A DNA stretch of 64,000 nucleotides, from contig NC_079883.1 in assembly GCF_029227915.1 (NCBI RefSeq), forward strand, positions 12,834,001 through 12,898,000, written 5' to 3'. The DNA comes from Hydractinia symbiolongicarpus (taxonomy: Eukaryota > Cnidaria > Hydrozoa > Anthoathecata > Hydractiniidae). The notes beneath the pieces were generated by a model. The model had not been told where the DNA came from, searched no databases, and saw only the letters and a program-made list of their open reading frames with translations. This document shows, piece by piece, positions 45,890 to 58,580 of the stretch. The position numbers and the translations under genes were made by a program. How positions within the stretch are numbered: position 1 is the first letter of the stretch; every line of letters begins with the position of its first letter.

Positions 45890-48800
45890 ATGGCAGCAAA
45901 TTCGGTGGTAATTATTTCTTCTAGTGATGAAGAAGGTGAATTGGATACTACAGTTTCGAACCAAAAACAAAATAAGGGAAAAAAATATATTAGAGACAAA
46001 GAAGATGATTTTGTCACGCTTCTTTCAATGTTTGGAAAAATATTGAAGGATGAAAAACGCCTAAAACTATTATGCAAGATGCGAAATTTGGCACCAGAAA
46101 ATTTTAAATCGTCTGACGAGTTTCTGTTGTTTATCAGGACTGTTATCTTAGAGCTAAAAGAATCACCAGAAACGGGAAATGCTCTTTTACTTATGACATC
46201 AGTATGTCAAACATTGGATGTAAGGAAAGTAATGTGGAGTTCACTAAAGAAGAAACCTGGAAAAGAGAGATTATCGAAAACAAGATTAATGGAAACAGGT
46301 ATATATGTGTTGCTATATTGATGATTTTCTTTATGTTTTAATATTGTGAATTTGTGTTGGGAATAAACGACATGCACAAAAAAATATAAATAAGAAAATA
46401 TAAATAACAGAGACCATAATTAAGAAAGCTTGAAAATTGGGGACCATTGGCAACAAAAACATTTTTAAAAGGGAAAAAAATGTTTTTTCCTGTGTTTAGC
46501 ACTAGTCGTTAACCCGTGGAAAAATCCAAATTTTTCCCTGTGTTTATAACATTTAGGAAACTTTATAATTAAAGACTAGTACTAGTCGTTAACCCGTGGA
46601 AAAATCCACGAGGGTGCCCATCCTTTATATATCTCTTTCCTTGTTTCGCGTTTTTTGTGAATAGATAGACGGAAAACGGCTATTATTATTATTAAAGAGA
46701 CTAGCTGGGTTTAGCCACAAGTCAATGTGTGACCCAGCGTTGAACGCCCCAATGAGCGCTTAATAAGAACCGCATACTGTGCGACACGGTCAGGTGGAGT
46801 GCTTTAGTGCCTGGATGCAGTATGTCGTTAATCAGGTGAAGCGCATACACCATTGTAGTGTTGCAATTTTTTTTTAAAAAATAACTTCCCCGCAACAATA
46901 GCTGAAAGAAAACAGAGTTTACAAACCGTTGTTACTTCATCATAGCAAAAACTATTAGGCTATATTTTTTTTGCGGAATAAGTTTTTGTGAAAGTTAAAA
47001 AATTAATTGTGACACTGGGCTGAGTGCTTAGTACAGTACTGGAATCAGGACACCTAACATCGTTACCGTGTATCATGCGCGACATGAATGATCCGCAATC
47101 CCATCGTGACCATGGCGATAGAAAAAATGTTAACGAAGAGCTTCGTGATAGTCGCGATGTATAAAAAAATAACAACTCCAACTTAATTACTTGTTCTACA
47201 TGCGAAGTAGATAGTAGTTTACAGTCTGTTGGTTGACAAAATACAAAATAAAAAGTTTTTTATGAATTTTATGGAGAATGTATAAATGGTTGGAACAACA
47301 AAAAAATAAAAAACAACACTGGATGAGGGTGTTACGACAAGCACATTTTTCTATGTATGTTTTGCTTGTATTAGCGAATGTTAAATTAGTGAATGTCCGA
47401 TTTAATGAAAGTTCATGGAAAAATAAGAATGTATGGTCAACACCAAATAAATTAAAAATAAAACAACGGAGGAGGGTGTTACGACAACTGTTTTCTATGT
47501 ATTTTTGCACAATGCATGCAGTTTATATTTTTTAGTTGCGAAGGAAAAATAATAATAATAATTTGTCTCGCTAAAAGAATTTAACTAGTATTTAAGATGA
47601 AAAGATAAAAATACTTGCATGTTAAAAAACTTGTTTCAAAAGTGATGCAGCAAGTTTTTTTTGTGTTGTTTTGAAAGCCTTACAGCAGGAATTATTCTTG
47701 TGCTGTTTCAAAAGTTATACAACAAGTTATTATTTTCCAATTTAAAATAATAAAACATAAAATTTATTTTAATAAAAAAGTTAAGTTTAAATTATTTTCC
47801 TAATATTGAAAAAGATTTAATGATATTAATTATTTTTTCTAAATGATATTGACTAAGAAATTTAAGATTTTAGCAAGCAGCGTACTTTTTAACATATATT
47901 AATCATAACAAAGGAGGGTGTTACGACATAATCTTTTTTTTCACGAGATGGGATAAGAAAATGTTTGTTTGTTGATATTTTTATTATTTTTGTATCGTGA
48001 AAGTTAGGGTCGGGCGGGCTCGTTAAATAAGTTAGAGTCTAAACAAGAAAAAAGCTTATACGACAACGAAAATATTTTTGATTTAAAAACAAAACAAAAA
48101 ACAATTATTCATATTTAATTGCGCTATTCTCTCATGACAATAATTACGTGATTTTTATAATGTTTAAAGATGTATCATGACGGTCGCGATATGGATTGCA
48201 AAAGTCATGATGCATCGTGAAAGTCGACCCCACAATGGATTGCGACTTTATGATGCTAAAAAATTTTACTATTGCGACAGCATCGTGAATCATGTGCGAC
48301 GCGCATGATACGCGATCCACGATGTTAGGTGTCCTGATTCCAGTATTGTGCAGTTAAACTGTGTTGCACAGGCATATAGGAATAATACCCTTTTAAAAAA
48401 AAAACTTTCTCACAGACTCTGCATAAATGAAAACGAAAGAAACAGTCCATTGCTAACACAGGGCTGAACGTAGTCCAGGTAAACAGTGTGGAACATTTGT
48501 ACAGGCGCGATTCTTGAGAAAGTATAATAATTGTTACAGTGTGTGACCCCTTAGTATAGGTAAACCGCATTGTACATGCGCATAGACAGCAGACTTTTAC
48601 AAAAAAGTCTGTTGTTAACACTGGGCTAACCGCTTAGTACAGTTAATCATAAGTTGAACAGGTGAATAAGCGTAATACCCTTTTCAAAAAAAAAACTTCA
48701 TTGCAACTTCGGTTTACATGAAAAACACAGGAAACAGGCTGTTGCTACCGACTTGTCCAGCTAAAACAATTGTTCAGCCATTTAATTTGCAGAAAAAGTT

Positions 48801-51800
48801 TTCAGGAAAATAATAAAATATGTATATAATATAGCTGTAGCTACCTAGCTAATTACATTTAGCATAAGAATTATATCTTATGAATATTGTTGTAGCCAAA
48901 CTGCATTTTTATACTCTCATTTTTTAGCCAAAGTTAGGAGCTAGCTAAATGGCTACAGCCTCAACATAAAAATAAATGTTGGGTAGGATAAAAAGCTTTT
49001 ATATCAAACAGAATAGTATTAAGTAAGGCTGTAGATGGCTAGCTAGGTAGCAAAATCTTCGTTTCCAGCCGAAAATCCTAAAACTGGTTTGTTTAAGATC
49101 TGTATGTGGCCAAAAACGTGACAATATATTTACGTTACCATTGAAAACAAACAGAAAGCAAATATTACAAAAATATAAAGCTTTTAGAAGATAAAAAAAG
49201 TCAAACAGGCCTACAAAATTCCCACACATTGCACATGACCATTTTCAAAATCAAAATGGCCTTCGTTTATTCAGCTGCGAAAACCTTGGATTGTTTTTTT
49301 AAGAATCAAATGGCCTTCGGTCATCCAGTGCCAAAAATATATTGGATTGTTTTTTTAAGCAAAAATCTTGTATTCTTTCTGGTTGGATTGTTTTTTAAAG
49401 AATCAGGCGTCGTGATTGGTATATACGCGCAAGTGGTCAAACAAAGTCTGTAAAAATTATTGCATTTGGTATTGATGCGCATTTTAAAAATTTTGAGTTT
49501 CCTCCACAGGATTTGCCTATTGCAGACAGACAGACAGAATAGCAAGTAGAAACTACTATCATACTAAAATGAGTCATTTTCAAAGCAACCATAACCATGA
49601 TCACCAGCTACAATTACATGCAACTTTATTTTGTACCTCCAGCATAGTTATTTTCAACAATTAGCACTAAAAGAACAAGACATAATGTATTTTAGTCCTA
49701 CAGTTGTGCTATTTGTGGCAAGGCAAATGTCCTTTTTGATACAAATAAGGTTGTTCCGCAGGAACCTGTTTCTGATTTCTCCTGTCAATTGTGTTATATA
49801 CCTTGATTTCGAGGTCCTGTGTTAGCGGTTTTTCTTGATTGTATATTTGATTAACTGATTGTGGAGAATGATCTGTAGCATCAGTTTTTTGAAATTAACT
49901 AATCATTTATTTTTTTTGGCTCAGAGTTGTTTTTTGCTATTTGGTAATGGTATTAAAATGGTCAAAGGTCCAATGAAGTGAGGCATAACAGGCCTATCAA
50001 TAAGAAAATAACACCAGAGCTATATATTGCTCCCCCAAGATTACAATAATTTAAACTGGGTGAGCAATCTGAATATACGGAATAAGATTATAAACGCATA
50101 TTTTATCACAAAGTCTCTTTTATTTATTTTATTTAATCTTTTTTATATATTTCGTTTTTTTTTACTATAAATATATCCATGTGAGATGAATTGATATTGC
50201 TCAGCTAGAAAAACTTTTTTTGGAATTGGGGGAGCAATTAATGGCTCAGCTAGTTTCTCATTTCTCAGAATTGGGTGAGCCTTTGCGTGAGCAAGAGCAA
50301 TTGCCCTCCCCTTATTGATAGGCCTGCATAAAATCAGGGGGAATATCCAAGGTCTTTTAGGGTTTTGTGAAAGATGAGGCTGCTAAGTGAAAAAAACACA
50401 ATGTTATAGACTTTTGGTAAAAAGCCAGTAAGCAGTACAAGTATATATATTTTGTAAATAGCACCTTATGCTGACATTCTTAAAAAGAGAAAATGGTTCT
50501 TAAGAAAATTCATTCCACCACCTTTTGTATGTTGTGTTCCTGAAAAATCCATAAACTAAGGTATATCTATAATTAGCCAATGTTTTTCTATATGGTCCTT
50601 ACTCCCTAAAATTTTGTAAATGTTGGAAACTCTTCTAATTTATATTTCTATATACAGTTAGCTTGAACATCTAATAACTCAAACTTTTATCATCTCGAAC
50701 CATTTGGGTCCCTTTCACTTTCGTTAATATTTTCTTATAAAAAACTGCGGGTCACTCAAACATTCGTTAATTCGACCCATTTTTCGTCTCTCTGAGGTTA
50801 AATCTTTGGATAACGAGAACTTTTTACTCCAGAAAAGGAAATCAATAACTAGATAAATGTCAGATTTTAATTTTTTTTTAAGTTTTAACTCCTGATGTAA
50901 TATAGATAGATAATGTTGTCTGCCAACGAAAATTTAACTTACAAGGGATATGCATGTCTTTTTTACTGCCGAGATTGCACCTTTTCCTCCTAAGTGTTGC
51001 CCCACCTTTTGAACTTGAACTTAAACTGAATCTCATTTTAGACAAAATTCGACTTAACAGGAGCTTCATTTAACTTGAACATTCGTTATTTTCCTTGGTC
51101 CCTTAGGAGGTTTAAGTTACCAGGACATAACTGTATAGATGAATTACGAACCTTAACAAAACTTTATAAATTTCTGTATAAAGTGCCCCTCTAGTAAAGC
51201 AGACCATGTAACTATTTTAAATTGGCTATAGATTGCTTCAGATTTCAGTGTAGAGACATGTTTTGTATTTTTATGCAAGTGAAGCGAGTTGAACTTTGAA
51301 GAATGTCAGCGTAACGGGCCATCAACAATAACTGCATTATTGTAAGCAGGAGTGTCATCGCCTACCTTATCTTTCTGTATCTATATCTAATTATTAAACC
51401 CCAGCCCCATGCTATGATTTTACTAATTTTTAAATTATGTCAATTCTGGGGATTCTTGGAGAGAGCGGTGGGGTCTATTATTTAGTAGTTTTCTCTCATA
51501 TCCGGAGTTGTGTAATAGTAAGCCATGTAAAACAGGTGGACACATTAGGCACAAACACTAATTGTCTTTGACAGTGTGAACTAACTGTTCTGTTTTCTAG
51601 ACCTCACCTAATGGTAACTATTTTTTGGTTGATGGATTTCAATTTAGGAAGACAACTCTGTCCGGAAAGTCAGAATTTTCAAAAAAACTATAGTGTATCC
51701 CATAATACTAACTGAGGGGTTAGATGATTTCTAATTTGCCCTTATTTGGGAAAGGAGGTGTAAATTTTAAAAATTAAAGGAATCCTATTTACTAAGGGGT

Positions 51801-54800
51801 GGAGGATGGATGGTAAAAAAATTTAGTTGCATAAATATTTGAAAATAGTTTCGAAATATAAAATTTAAGTGAAGTTTTTCCCCTTCCAATCTCTACATTT
51901 GTCTGTTTGCAATTTTTTAACCCTTATTAGCCTTTTTCACTATCCCATATCAAATTTTTCAGGGTGCTGCAAATATGAAGTTGGTGTATAAGTGGAGGGT
52001 CTAATACTTAGCTAATGTGGTTATACCTAAACTTGGGTAGGATTGAAAATAAATAGAGGATATAAAAAGTCAAGAATTTTTGTCAAAAAACTTCAGGAAA
52101 TTGTGAGGAAAACAAGGAGTTATTGAAAGGACACTCAAAAATATTGAAGGGACACCCTGGAATTGTTCTTTGATGACACGCAACGAAATTTTATGTGGAG
52201 AAAATTTAAGTGTTTAAATGGATCAAATTTTTGCCCTAGGCTAACTTTGAAACTACTTCGATTTTTGAAGAAATTAGGTCTTGTGTGTATAAAAAAACGT
52301 ATCAACGGCACAAATCAACTGTCCATGCTCCTCGTCCACTTCTGCCCTAAATATATACATTAAAATTATCATCGTCCTCGTTGTCATCAACATCATGTTC
52401 TATTCAGAATAATTAAATGACCAAATCTTTGAACGCAAATATATATATTTTTTAAACGAAAAAATTAAATAAAAAGTTGTTAAACAGCTTTTTAAGCTCT
52501 GTGTACACAAGCTCCAAATTTAGGGGAATTTGTTTTGGGTAAAATTTAGAACAACATGGTTGGCAAGTTGTGAACAACTAAGCTCGGAATGTTTTAATAA
52601 CAATTTTTATTGAATTTAGTTTTCGTGAAATATGAACTGCACATGGTAAAGCATTTCAGAGAAGGTATTTAACATATCGATTTCAAGTTGACTTTTTATT
52701 TTATAGATGTTGAAAAACTTTCACAAAATTTCAGCACATCCACTGAAACGCGGAATGCAACTTCTCCTATTAAAGATGCAGCTATAATCAACTCGTCTAA
52801 AGGTTCTAATTGTGACCACAATGTTAACGCGACAAAACCGGATTCCGCAAAACTAGATACGGCAAAACTGGATAATACAAAAACTGTTTCGACAAAACCG
52901 GTTTCGGCAATTGGTAAAATGAACATGGACGCCCTTTCCAAACAAAAGTTGACGTTTAATCCCAGATCTATTGAAAATATGGCCAAGAAGCTTAAGCGCA
53001 ATCAAACTAACTTTGTAGAGGAGTGTTTAAAACAATCCAGGGAGAAGACTGCACCAACTGTAATTCCCAAACTTTCTAATATTTCGCCATGCACAGTCAG
53101 CCTGAATGACATGAAGATAGTACACCCAGAATCAGAAAATAAAATTTCTTATGATAAGAAATTCAAAACGACGTCACAAGTAAGAACTAAACAGTCATCT
53201 GCTTCTAATAAAAACGAAGGATCAATGGAGAAAACTTCTAAGAGTCTCTCCAGAGATATATCTGCTTGTTCTTCCTCTACCAAAGCTCCAATGGAGGAGT
53301 CTAACCAACCTAGTAAACTCTCTCGCAGTGTTAGTCCACCTTGCGTCATCGTGCTTGATGACGACGATAACGATGAAGCACAGCCAACACAACTTACGAT
53401 TCTACGTCAACACGGTATGAAACCACGAATGGACAGGCAAAAGCCTGGCGATGTGTCGCCAAAAAAAATGTCGAAAAAGACAAAAATCAAACTACTTGCA
53501 AAAAAGTTGGAGTTTATGGAGAAACAGATTGCGACGTACAATGAACAAGAGTTGTCGTTGAAAGATATGTCGTCAGACGAAAGCGTATACTTGTTGGAAA
53601 GTAAATTGAAAGAGAAGTTCTTGAAAACGTGGAGACGTTATTGTGTTTTGGTTGGCGAGGATCCTGACGTAATCGTGGCTACGAAAAGAAAAATCAAAGT
53701 GACTAGTTCGCCTTTTCCGGAGATTAATCGCTCCGTACAAAATTACATTAATCGTACCGGAAGCTTTCCAAACTTATTTGAGATTAAACAAGTTTGTTTG
53801 CAAGCAAACGACAAACATCAACTTGACTTGAAGCTGAACGATCTTCATCACTGTGCTGTAGACGTCTTTACGGAAGTCGGGAGAAAACTGCAGAAGAATC
53901 GCGAGAAAGAAAGTCGACAAAATGGCGGCAATTTGTTGACGGATAAAGTTAAGTTAGAAGACGATCCAGCTCTTTATGATGATAACTTAAAGCGAAAACT
54001 GAAACACAATCGAAAGCTGGCGAAGAAGCGAACGGATGAAGTTTTTACGGACTTCGTTCGTCAACAGTTTGAACAAGAATCATGCGCAAATCACGCCGGA
54101 GAGGACAGTGAAAGTAGCGAGAGCGATCATCTTGAGGAAACTTTAGAGAAATTAAGAAAAAAAGATTTAATTCGAAATAAAGAACTGAAAAGAGAACTTG
54201 TCGGAAAAAAGGCGAGTTTACCGCCATCGAAGAAAGTACGGAAAGACAAAACTGTAATTAGCGTGACTGTTTCATCTTCACAAGAAGTCGACGAAGTGAA
54301 TAAAAAGGTGGATTACATGGTAACTATCGATAGTCCACTGACTAAATCAAAAAAATTAAAATTACCTCCAAGACGAGAAAATTCCCCAAGACTTTTTGAG
54401 TTAGATCATTTAACAAGTTCCAGCAACGATAGTAATATCCCCAGCATGCATACGCCCCCTATTTCTTGCACATCTTCTGGAAAGTCTTCTAAAACAGAAC
54501 TAAAGCCTTCAACCAATGATCGAGCTAAGGTCAAGCCTTTAACATTTACACACCCCAGCCCATCATTTTTCAAGGAATCTACTTTTCAATCCGCGCAACA
54601 TCAAGAACATGCAAGGAAAGCTGGCCCTAGTTCTTACAGCAACTACTATTCCAAAAAAGCAAAGCAAAGCGCTAATGTCACAACCGACAACGAGCGTGAG
54701 GAAAATGAGAATATAGTCAAGACTTTGTTCACTGAACTGGAGGAAACTAAGAAAAAGAAGAAATCGCCGGCTAGTTACTATTCACAGAAAGAAAAGATCA

Positions 54801-55192
54801 GCTCTATTTTAAAGGGCATTGAACTTGAAAAGAACAAGAGCTCTGTTTTGAATGGCATTGAACTTGAAAGGAACAAAAGCTCTGTTTTAAAGGGCATTGA
54901 ATTTGAAAAGAACAAAGGCATAGATAACACTCCTTCGTTTGATAGTAAACAAGAAGAAAATGAAAGAACATCGAAATTGCCATATGATAGATCAGCTTTA
55001 CATACAAACTCGAGCAAACGTTCTTTGACTGATAAAAATATTTTGGGTATAACGAAAACGAACAACGAAAACGAGTATTCAAATTATACTTCGCCTCTTA
55101 GGAAATTTAGAAATAAAAATACGGAAGACGTGACACAAGCACGTCAAACGAAGTTGAACGTCGTAGTGATATCGGATGATGAAGATGAGTAA
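45890..55192 (+). CDS. DAXX: DAXX homologue, histone H3.3 chaperone, two exons
   Basis: Nuclear chaperone that, with ATRX, deposits histone H3.3 in other animals. Exon 1 is 45890-46298 and exon 2 is 52707-55192; the split codon G|AT keeps the frame; 964 aa. Residues 4-13 form a SUMO-interacting motif (SVVIISSSDEE). Residues about 37-115 match the four-helix DHB region. A second SIM-like motif, CVIVLDDDDNDE, lies near residue 349. The histone-binding domain spans about 390-595: KLEFMEKQIATYNEQELSL, SDESVYLLESKLKEKF, FPEINRSVQNYINRTG, DDPALYDDNLKRKLKHNRKL, KRTDEVFTDFVRQQF. Three tandem units of KGIELEKNKSSVL type lie near residues 828-870. The C-terminus ends in a SIM (NVVVISDDEDE). It is longer than human DAXX, mainly in the linker. 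The start is the first ATG in a good context (AACATGG). Confidence 0.92.
46501..46545 (+). repeat. hairpin/CAGA repeat family, head fragment
   Basis: ACTAGTCGTTAACCCGTGG followed by AAAAATCC, then divergence into TTTTTCCCTGTGTTTA, which also occurs just upstream. A truncated copy. Confidence 0.6.
46577..46702 (+). repeat. hairpin/CAGA repeat family copy
   Basis: ACTAGTACTAGTCGTTAACC, then a hairpin CCGTGGAAAAATCCACGAGG, a decayed GCCCATCC, TTTCGCG and ACGGCTATTATTATTATTAA. The CAGA tract is reduced to GATAGACGG. Confidence 0.7.
46720..48780 (+). repeat. satellite-like unit array in the DAXX intron
   Basis: Diverged units share ACACTGGGCT-x-CTTAGTACAG (47010, 48617), AATACCCTTTT-A(9)-CTT (48386, 48672) and CAGGAAACAG-like blocks. 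The spacing of the clearest pair is about 287 bp. The array is interrupted by the inverted-repeat element at 47036-48348. Confidence 0.55.
47036..48348. mobile_element. 1.3-kb inverted-repeat element in the DAXX intron
   Basis: The ends TACTGGAATCAGGACACCTA and its reverse complement are perfect, continuing for about 50 bp with differences (ATCATGCGCG). The inside is AT-rich and includes three copies of GGAGGGTGTTACGACA-like sequence (47325, 47467, 47911). There is no transposase. The element splits a satellite-like unit whose two halves flank it. Confidence 0.7.
49285..49415 (+). repeat. short tandem array, TTGGATTGTTTTTT units
   Basis: TTGGATTGTTTTTT(T)AA recurs three times at 49285, 49348 and 49383 with GAATCAAATGGCCTTCGG-type spacers. 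It has no coding meaning. Confidence 0.6.
49480..49545 (+). repeat. hairpin/CAGA repeat family, tail fragment
   Basis: GCGCATTTTAAAAATTTTG and GCAGACAGACAGACAGAATA match the internal and tail segments of the copy at 10,883-11,070. Confidence 0.5.
49989..50326. mobile_element. hAT-like miniature element, 338 bp
   Basis: The termini CAGGCCTATCAATAAG and CTTATTGATAGGCCTG are perfect 16-bp inverted repeats, flanked on both sides by the direct repeat CATAA. Internal GGGGGAGCAAT and ATTGCTCCCCC segments form a second inverted pair. It is non-coding and AT-rich. Confidence 0.85.
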
Positions 55193-55216
55193 AAGTGCGA
55201 GCTGTATACCCTATCG

Positions 55217-55222
55217 AATAAA
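55217..55222 (+). terminator. polyadenylation signal, DAXX
   Basis: AATAAA 25 bp after the DAXX stop codon. A short 3' UTR is plausible, though other signals further on are possible. Confidence 0.5.
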
Positions 55223-57169
55223 AAATGTCGAAGCAAAGTGATGGTAATTTTTGACGATTACAAAAATTTTGTCCCACAATAAGGTGCATTAAAAGAATTA
55301 TTGTAAAAAGCTGTTTTTGGATATTTTTTACCGTCTTATATGCAAAAAGACTAAGAAGAAAAACGCGAATTTTTTTAAAGTGAAAATAAGAGCTGCTGTT
55401 CAATGTATAGCTCCCACCCCCTTTCCTCCTTCCCCAAGGTATGTTAAAATTATGGCCCCAAAAGTAGTTTCCGCTCGGTGCTTGCGAGTAAATTTTTGAT
55501 ATGTAACAGAAAAATATTTGGAAATCGTCTTATACTATATATCTATATATTTATATTTATTCTATTTATCTTTTATAATATATATTGTACGCTTTCCCAA
55601 ATACGTTCGGGAACTAAAAAAAACTTTCACGTAGACTTAATTTTCCTGCAGAGTCGCTGACGCGAACAATTGGCTGTGCGATATATTTTCGCACATTTTG
55701 CTGGGCAAAGGTAGTTGTGTGCAAAATATTTCTTTTCTAACGAAAAAGAGTGAGATTACAGTTTCTCAATACTTGTTTTCAACATAAAATTATTCAAAGA
55801 TTATGCATATTATAATCAAAATATTATCAGTGTTGGTTGGTAAATGTTTGAGGTCGAAAATGAATCAGGTATGACAAAGCAGATATGTCATACAATTTCT
55901 AGTATGACATGATCTTCGGGAAAAGTGGTACGAATCTCTCTTTGTGATATATAAAAGCTTGCTTTCTTTTTTATTAAAATCTATTTTATATAGAAATCAC
56001 CTGTCATTTTCTAACGCTGTAATTCACTATGGACACTTAAGCCTTCATCTGCCCCATCTCCGTGCCCCTTATATAGAAACCAGTGTGTATTTGTCCAAAT
56101 AATATTTGGACAAAATACACACAGAACCTTAAATTTCTCGATTTGTGAGTGAACCCCGGGGGAACACGAAACGAGATCGTTTTTAATATTTTTTTTGTAA
56201 AAATGATTTGTTAAACAGGACAGAGTACGGGGGCGTGTACTCTCAAGGTAAAAAAAAAAATTCCAAAGAAGTCTTCGCGTAGAAGAACTTTTTTCTCTAC
56301 CTAACCAAAAGTCTCACCGGCTTTCTCATGACAAAAAGTATTGTCACGAGTCAGACACGAGGCTTGCTATTGTGATGGTGGAGTATGTCTGTTTCCCGTC
56401 AAGAATTTGCATTTAGTTATTGTTGTAAGATCGGCACGGAAAGAAAAAACAGCTCTCAATTAAAGCAACGTTTGAGATCTAACACTGTTAATTTGTGTGA
56501 AACTTTCAGCCCGCATCACGCTAAATTACATGAATCGTGATATCAGCATCGGCAAAATATACCTTGTTTCGAAGCCGGGTTGTCACTGACCGTGAAAACC
56601 CTAGAGTAGCCTGGAATTTTAAAAGGGGCAAGGTTGTCACTGGTCAGTTGTTACTTCATTGGTTAGACTGCTGTATATTACTGAAAGTAGAATGAGTTCC
56701 GTCCACAGTAAAATTTGTTTAGTACTGGGAAAGAGGATACTAACTAACAAATCATTTAAGTGTACTACTGATTGTCTAAACCTTTATGCTACCAACGTAA
56801 TGACATAAAACATATGTTCAGTTTGCACAGGGCTGTTTTTTTTTACTTCACTTCCTTCTAATTTTTGGTAAAATTGCTATACACCATTACGAAGGCTTAA
56901 AGTCACCTGGATGTAACCCGCATTTATGTTTTACATGATTGTCATGGTTTTCAATTAATTTTTATTGAATTTCCGCGCCCGAAGGCGTAGGAAATTCTTT
57001 AAAACCGTCGTTTTTTATCTTTCGGAGCATTTTTTGAGAAAAAATCGACCCTGGGATTTCACGTTCCTCTGAGAGGAGGATAGTATTGGTAGAACTGACT
57101 AACTAACTAACCCTGTCCCAAATGGTCAATTGCAACGTCACAGATTTAAACTTCGTACCCAAACTCCCT

Positions 57170-57545
57170 AAGTACTGGAAAGTCATCTAAATGACGTTTC
57201 AGGCCAAAATTGGTATTTGTTTTCGACAAAATTTAGCACAGTTAACAAAAAAGTATGTTAAACATAATAGCGACATCATAATTTTGATTTTTGTCACCTA
57301 AATGTCATTTTGGCCAAAATTGGTCTAAAAATTAAAACTACTTTATTTTAAACAAAATTTGGCACAGTTAACAAATAAAGTATGCTGAACATGATGGTGA
57401 CATCAAAATTTGATTTCCTGTTACCTAAATGTCATTTTGGGCCAAAATTGGTCCAAAAATTAAAACTACTTTATTTTCAACAAAAATTGGCACAGTTAAT
57501 AAAAAAAGTATGCTGAACATGACGTTCACATCAAAATTTAGATTT
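57170..57545 (+). repeat. tandem array, about three units of 113-127 bp
   Basis: Each unit contains CACCTAAATGTCATTTTGG, CCAAAATTGGT, ACAAAATTTGGCACAGTTAA and GTATGCTGAACATGAT. Starts are near 57,184, 57,296 and 57,423. The first unit is the most diverged. Confidence 0.85.
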
Positions 57546-58180
57546 TTTGTCAACTAAATGCCGTTTAAGACCATAAACGTTTCAATCGCAAGACTTTCAA
57601 CCATGAATGATAGGCTGTATTTTTTGTTAGCAATTTCTTTTAAAATGTGAGTTTATTATGACACGTTTCGTTTTGTTTGCGTTTGTTGCAAGATATAATG
57701 TCACTTGTATGCTTTATCTTCAGAGCTTCGTGCACCAAACCTCTTCGAATGTTTGACACGATAACACAACGAATTAGCAGGTTGTCATCAAATATTTTTG
57801 TAGCGAGCAGAAATTCTTAGAGCCCCCAGGGCTTCTTGTTCTTATTTTAAATGCGAAGATTCTTTTTTGTTTTTAGGGTTTAGACTCCAAGTTAGTCTTA
57901 AAATTTAAACAACTCGCTATGCCATATTTAGGCTTTACATTCTAATCTTGTAACCAGAGATTCCTTTTCGCTGTTAGAAGTGGCTTCTTTTGTACTTGCC
58001 ACATATCTGGAAGCGAAAGAGAGGCCCTGGTGCAGAGATTTTTCACATCCATCCTCTGAACACTTTCCCCTCACTTTCCACTTTGACTGTAACAGAGTTT
58101 AAACAGAACATATTTTTTGGGAAATTCTCTTTTGTGTTGAGTTCAAGCTAGAATTAAAAATATTTGTCATTATAGGAGGT

Positions 58181-58210
58181 GAGCCAGCCCGCCTATAGGC
58201 GGGCTGGCTC
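58181..58210. repeat. 30-bp perfect palindrome
   Basis: GAGCCAGCCCGCC, then TATA, then the exact reverse complement of the first 13 bases. It is strongly GC-rich in AT-rich surroundings and could extrude as a cruciform or act as a transcript hairpin. Confidence 0.95.
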
Positions 58211-58427
58211 GTTTTTTCAATATGGGACGGGTTGGTAGGGTGGGTTGACTCGGTTCATATAACATCAATTTGCCGAGTCAGGGCCGGGTTGAAAAAGAAG
58301 AGCATGCGCAATGCGATCCAAAACAGAAGAAAAACAATAATTGCGACCAAAGCAGCAGACAAGAAGGTTAAATGGAGTCAGAACATGTGGAGCAGCCTAC
58401 GTGGATTTTACTGTTGGTGTTTCAAAC

Positions 58428-58580
58428 GTTTTAAGTTTCCTTCGTTTTGTAAAAAATATGTATTAGGCGATTTCTTCAAAGCAATGACAAATACAGAACA
58501 CCTTGGATTTTCGAGAAAACGTTTTAAGTTTCCTTCGTTTTGTAAATAATATGTATTAGGCGATTTCTGCGAAGCAATGA
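58428..58580 (+). repeat. 63-bp direct repeat, period 90 bp
   Basis: 58428-58490 and 58518-58580 share CGTTTTAAGTTTCCTTCGTT and ATGTATTAGGCGATTTCT with three substitutions. A local duplication. Confidence 0.9.

Larger units (their letters stand above)
46299..52706 (+). other. intron of DAXX
   Basis: 6.4 kb from donor GTATAT to acceptor TTTTATAG. It is packed with repeats: two hairpin/CAGA copies, a 1.3-kb inverted-repeat element, satellite-like units, and a 338-bp hAT-like miniature element. From about 50.4 to 52.7 kb I see only AT-rich unique sequence. No exon is needed to keep the DAXX frame. Confidence 0.8.

Noticed and set aside
47278-47535. 85-codon frame in the DAXX intron
   Set aside because: It is built over direct repeats inside an inverted-repeat element, with no homology recognised.
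52688-52706. Extending DAXX exon 2 upstream to 52,688
   Set aside because: That codon is TTG and the bases lie in the polypyrimidine tract. The TTTTATAG acceptor and matching phase with exon 1 explain the reading frame.
58232-58549. 105-codon frame after the 30-bp palindrome
   Set aside because: It covers part of a 63-bp direct duplication (KRFKFPSFCK twice). No start context or conservation was seen.
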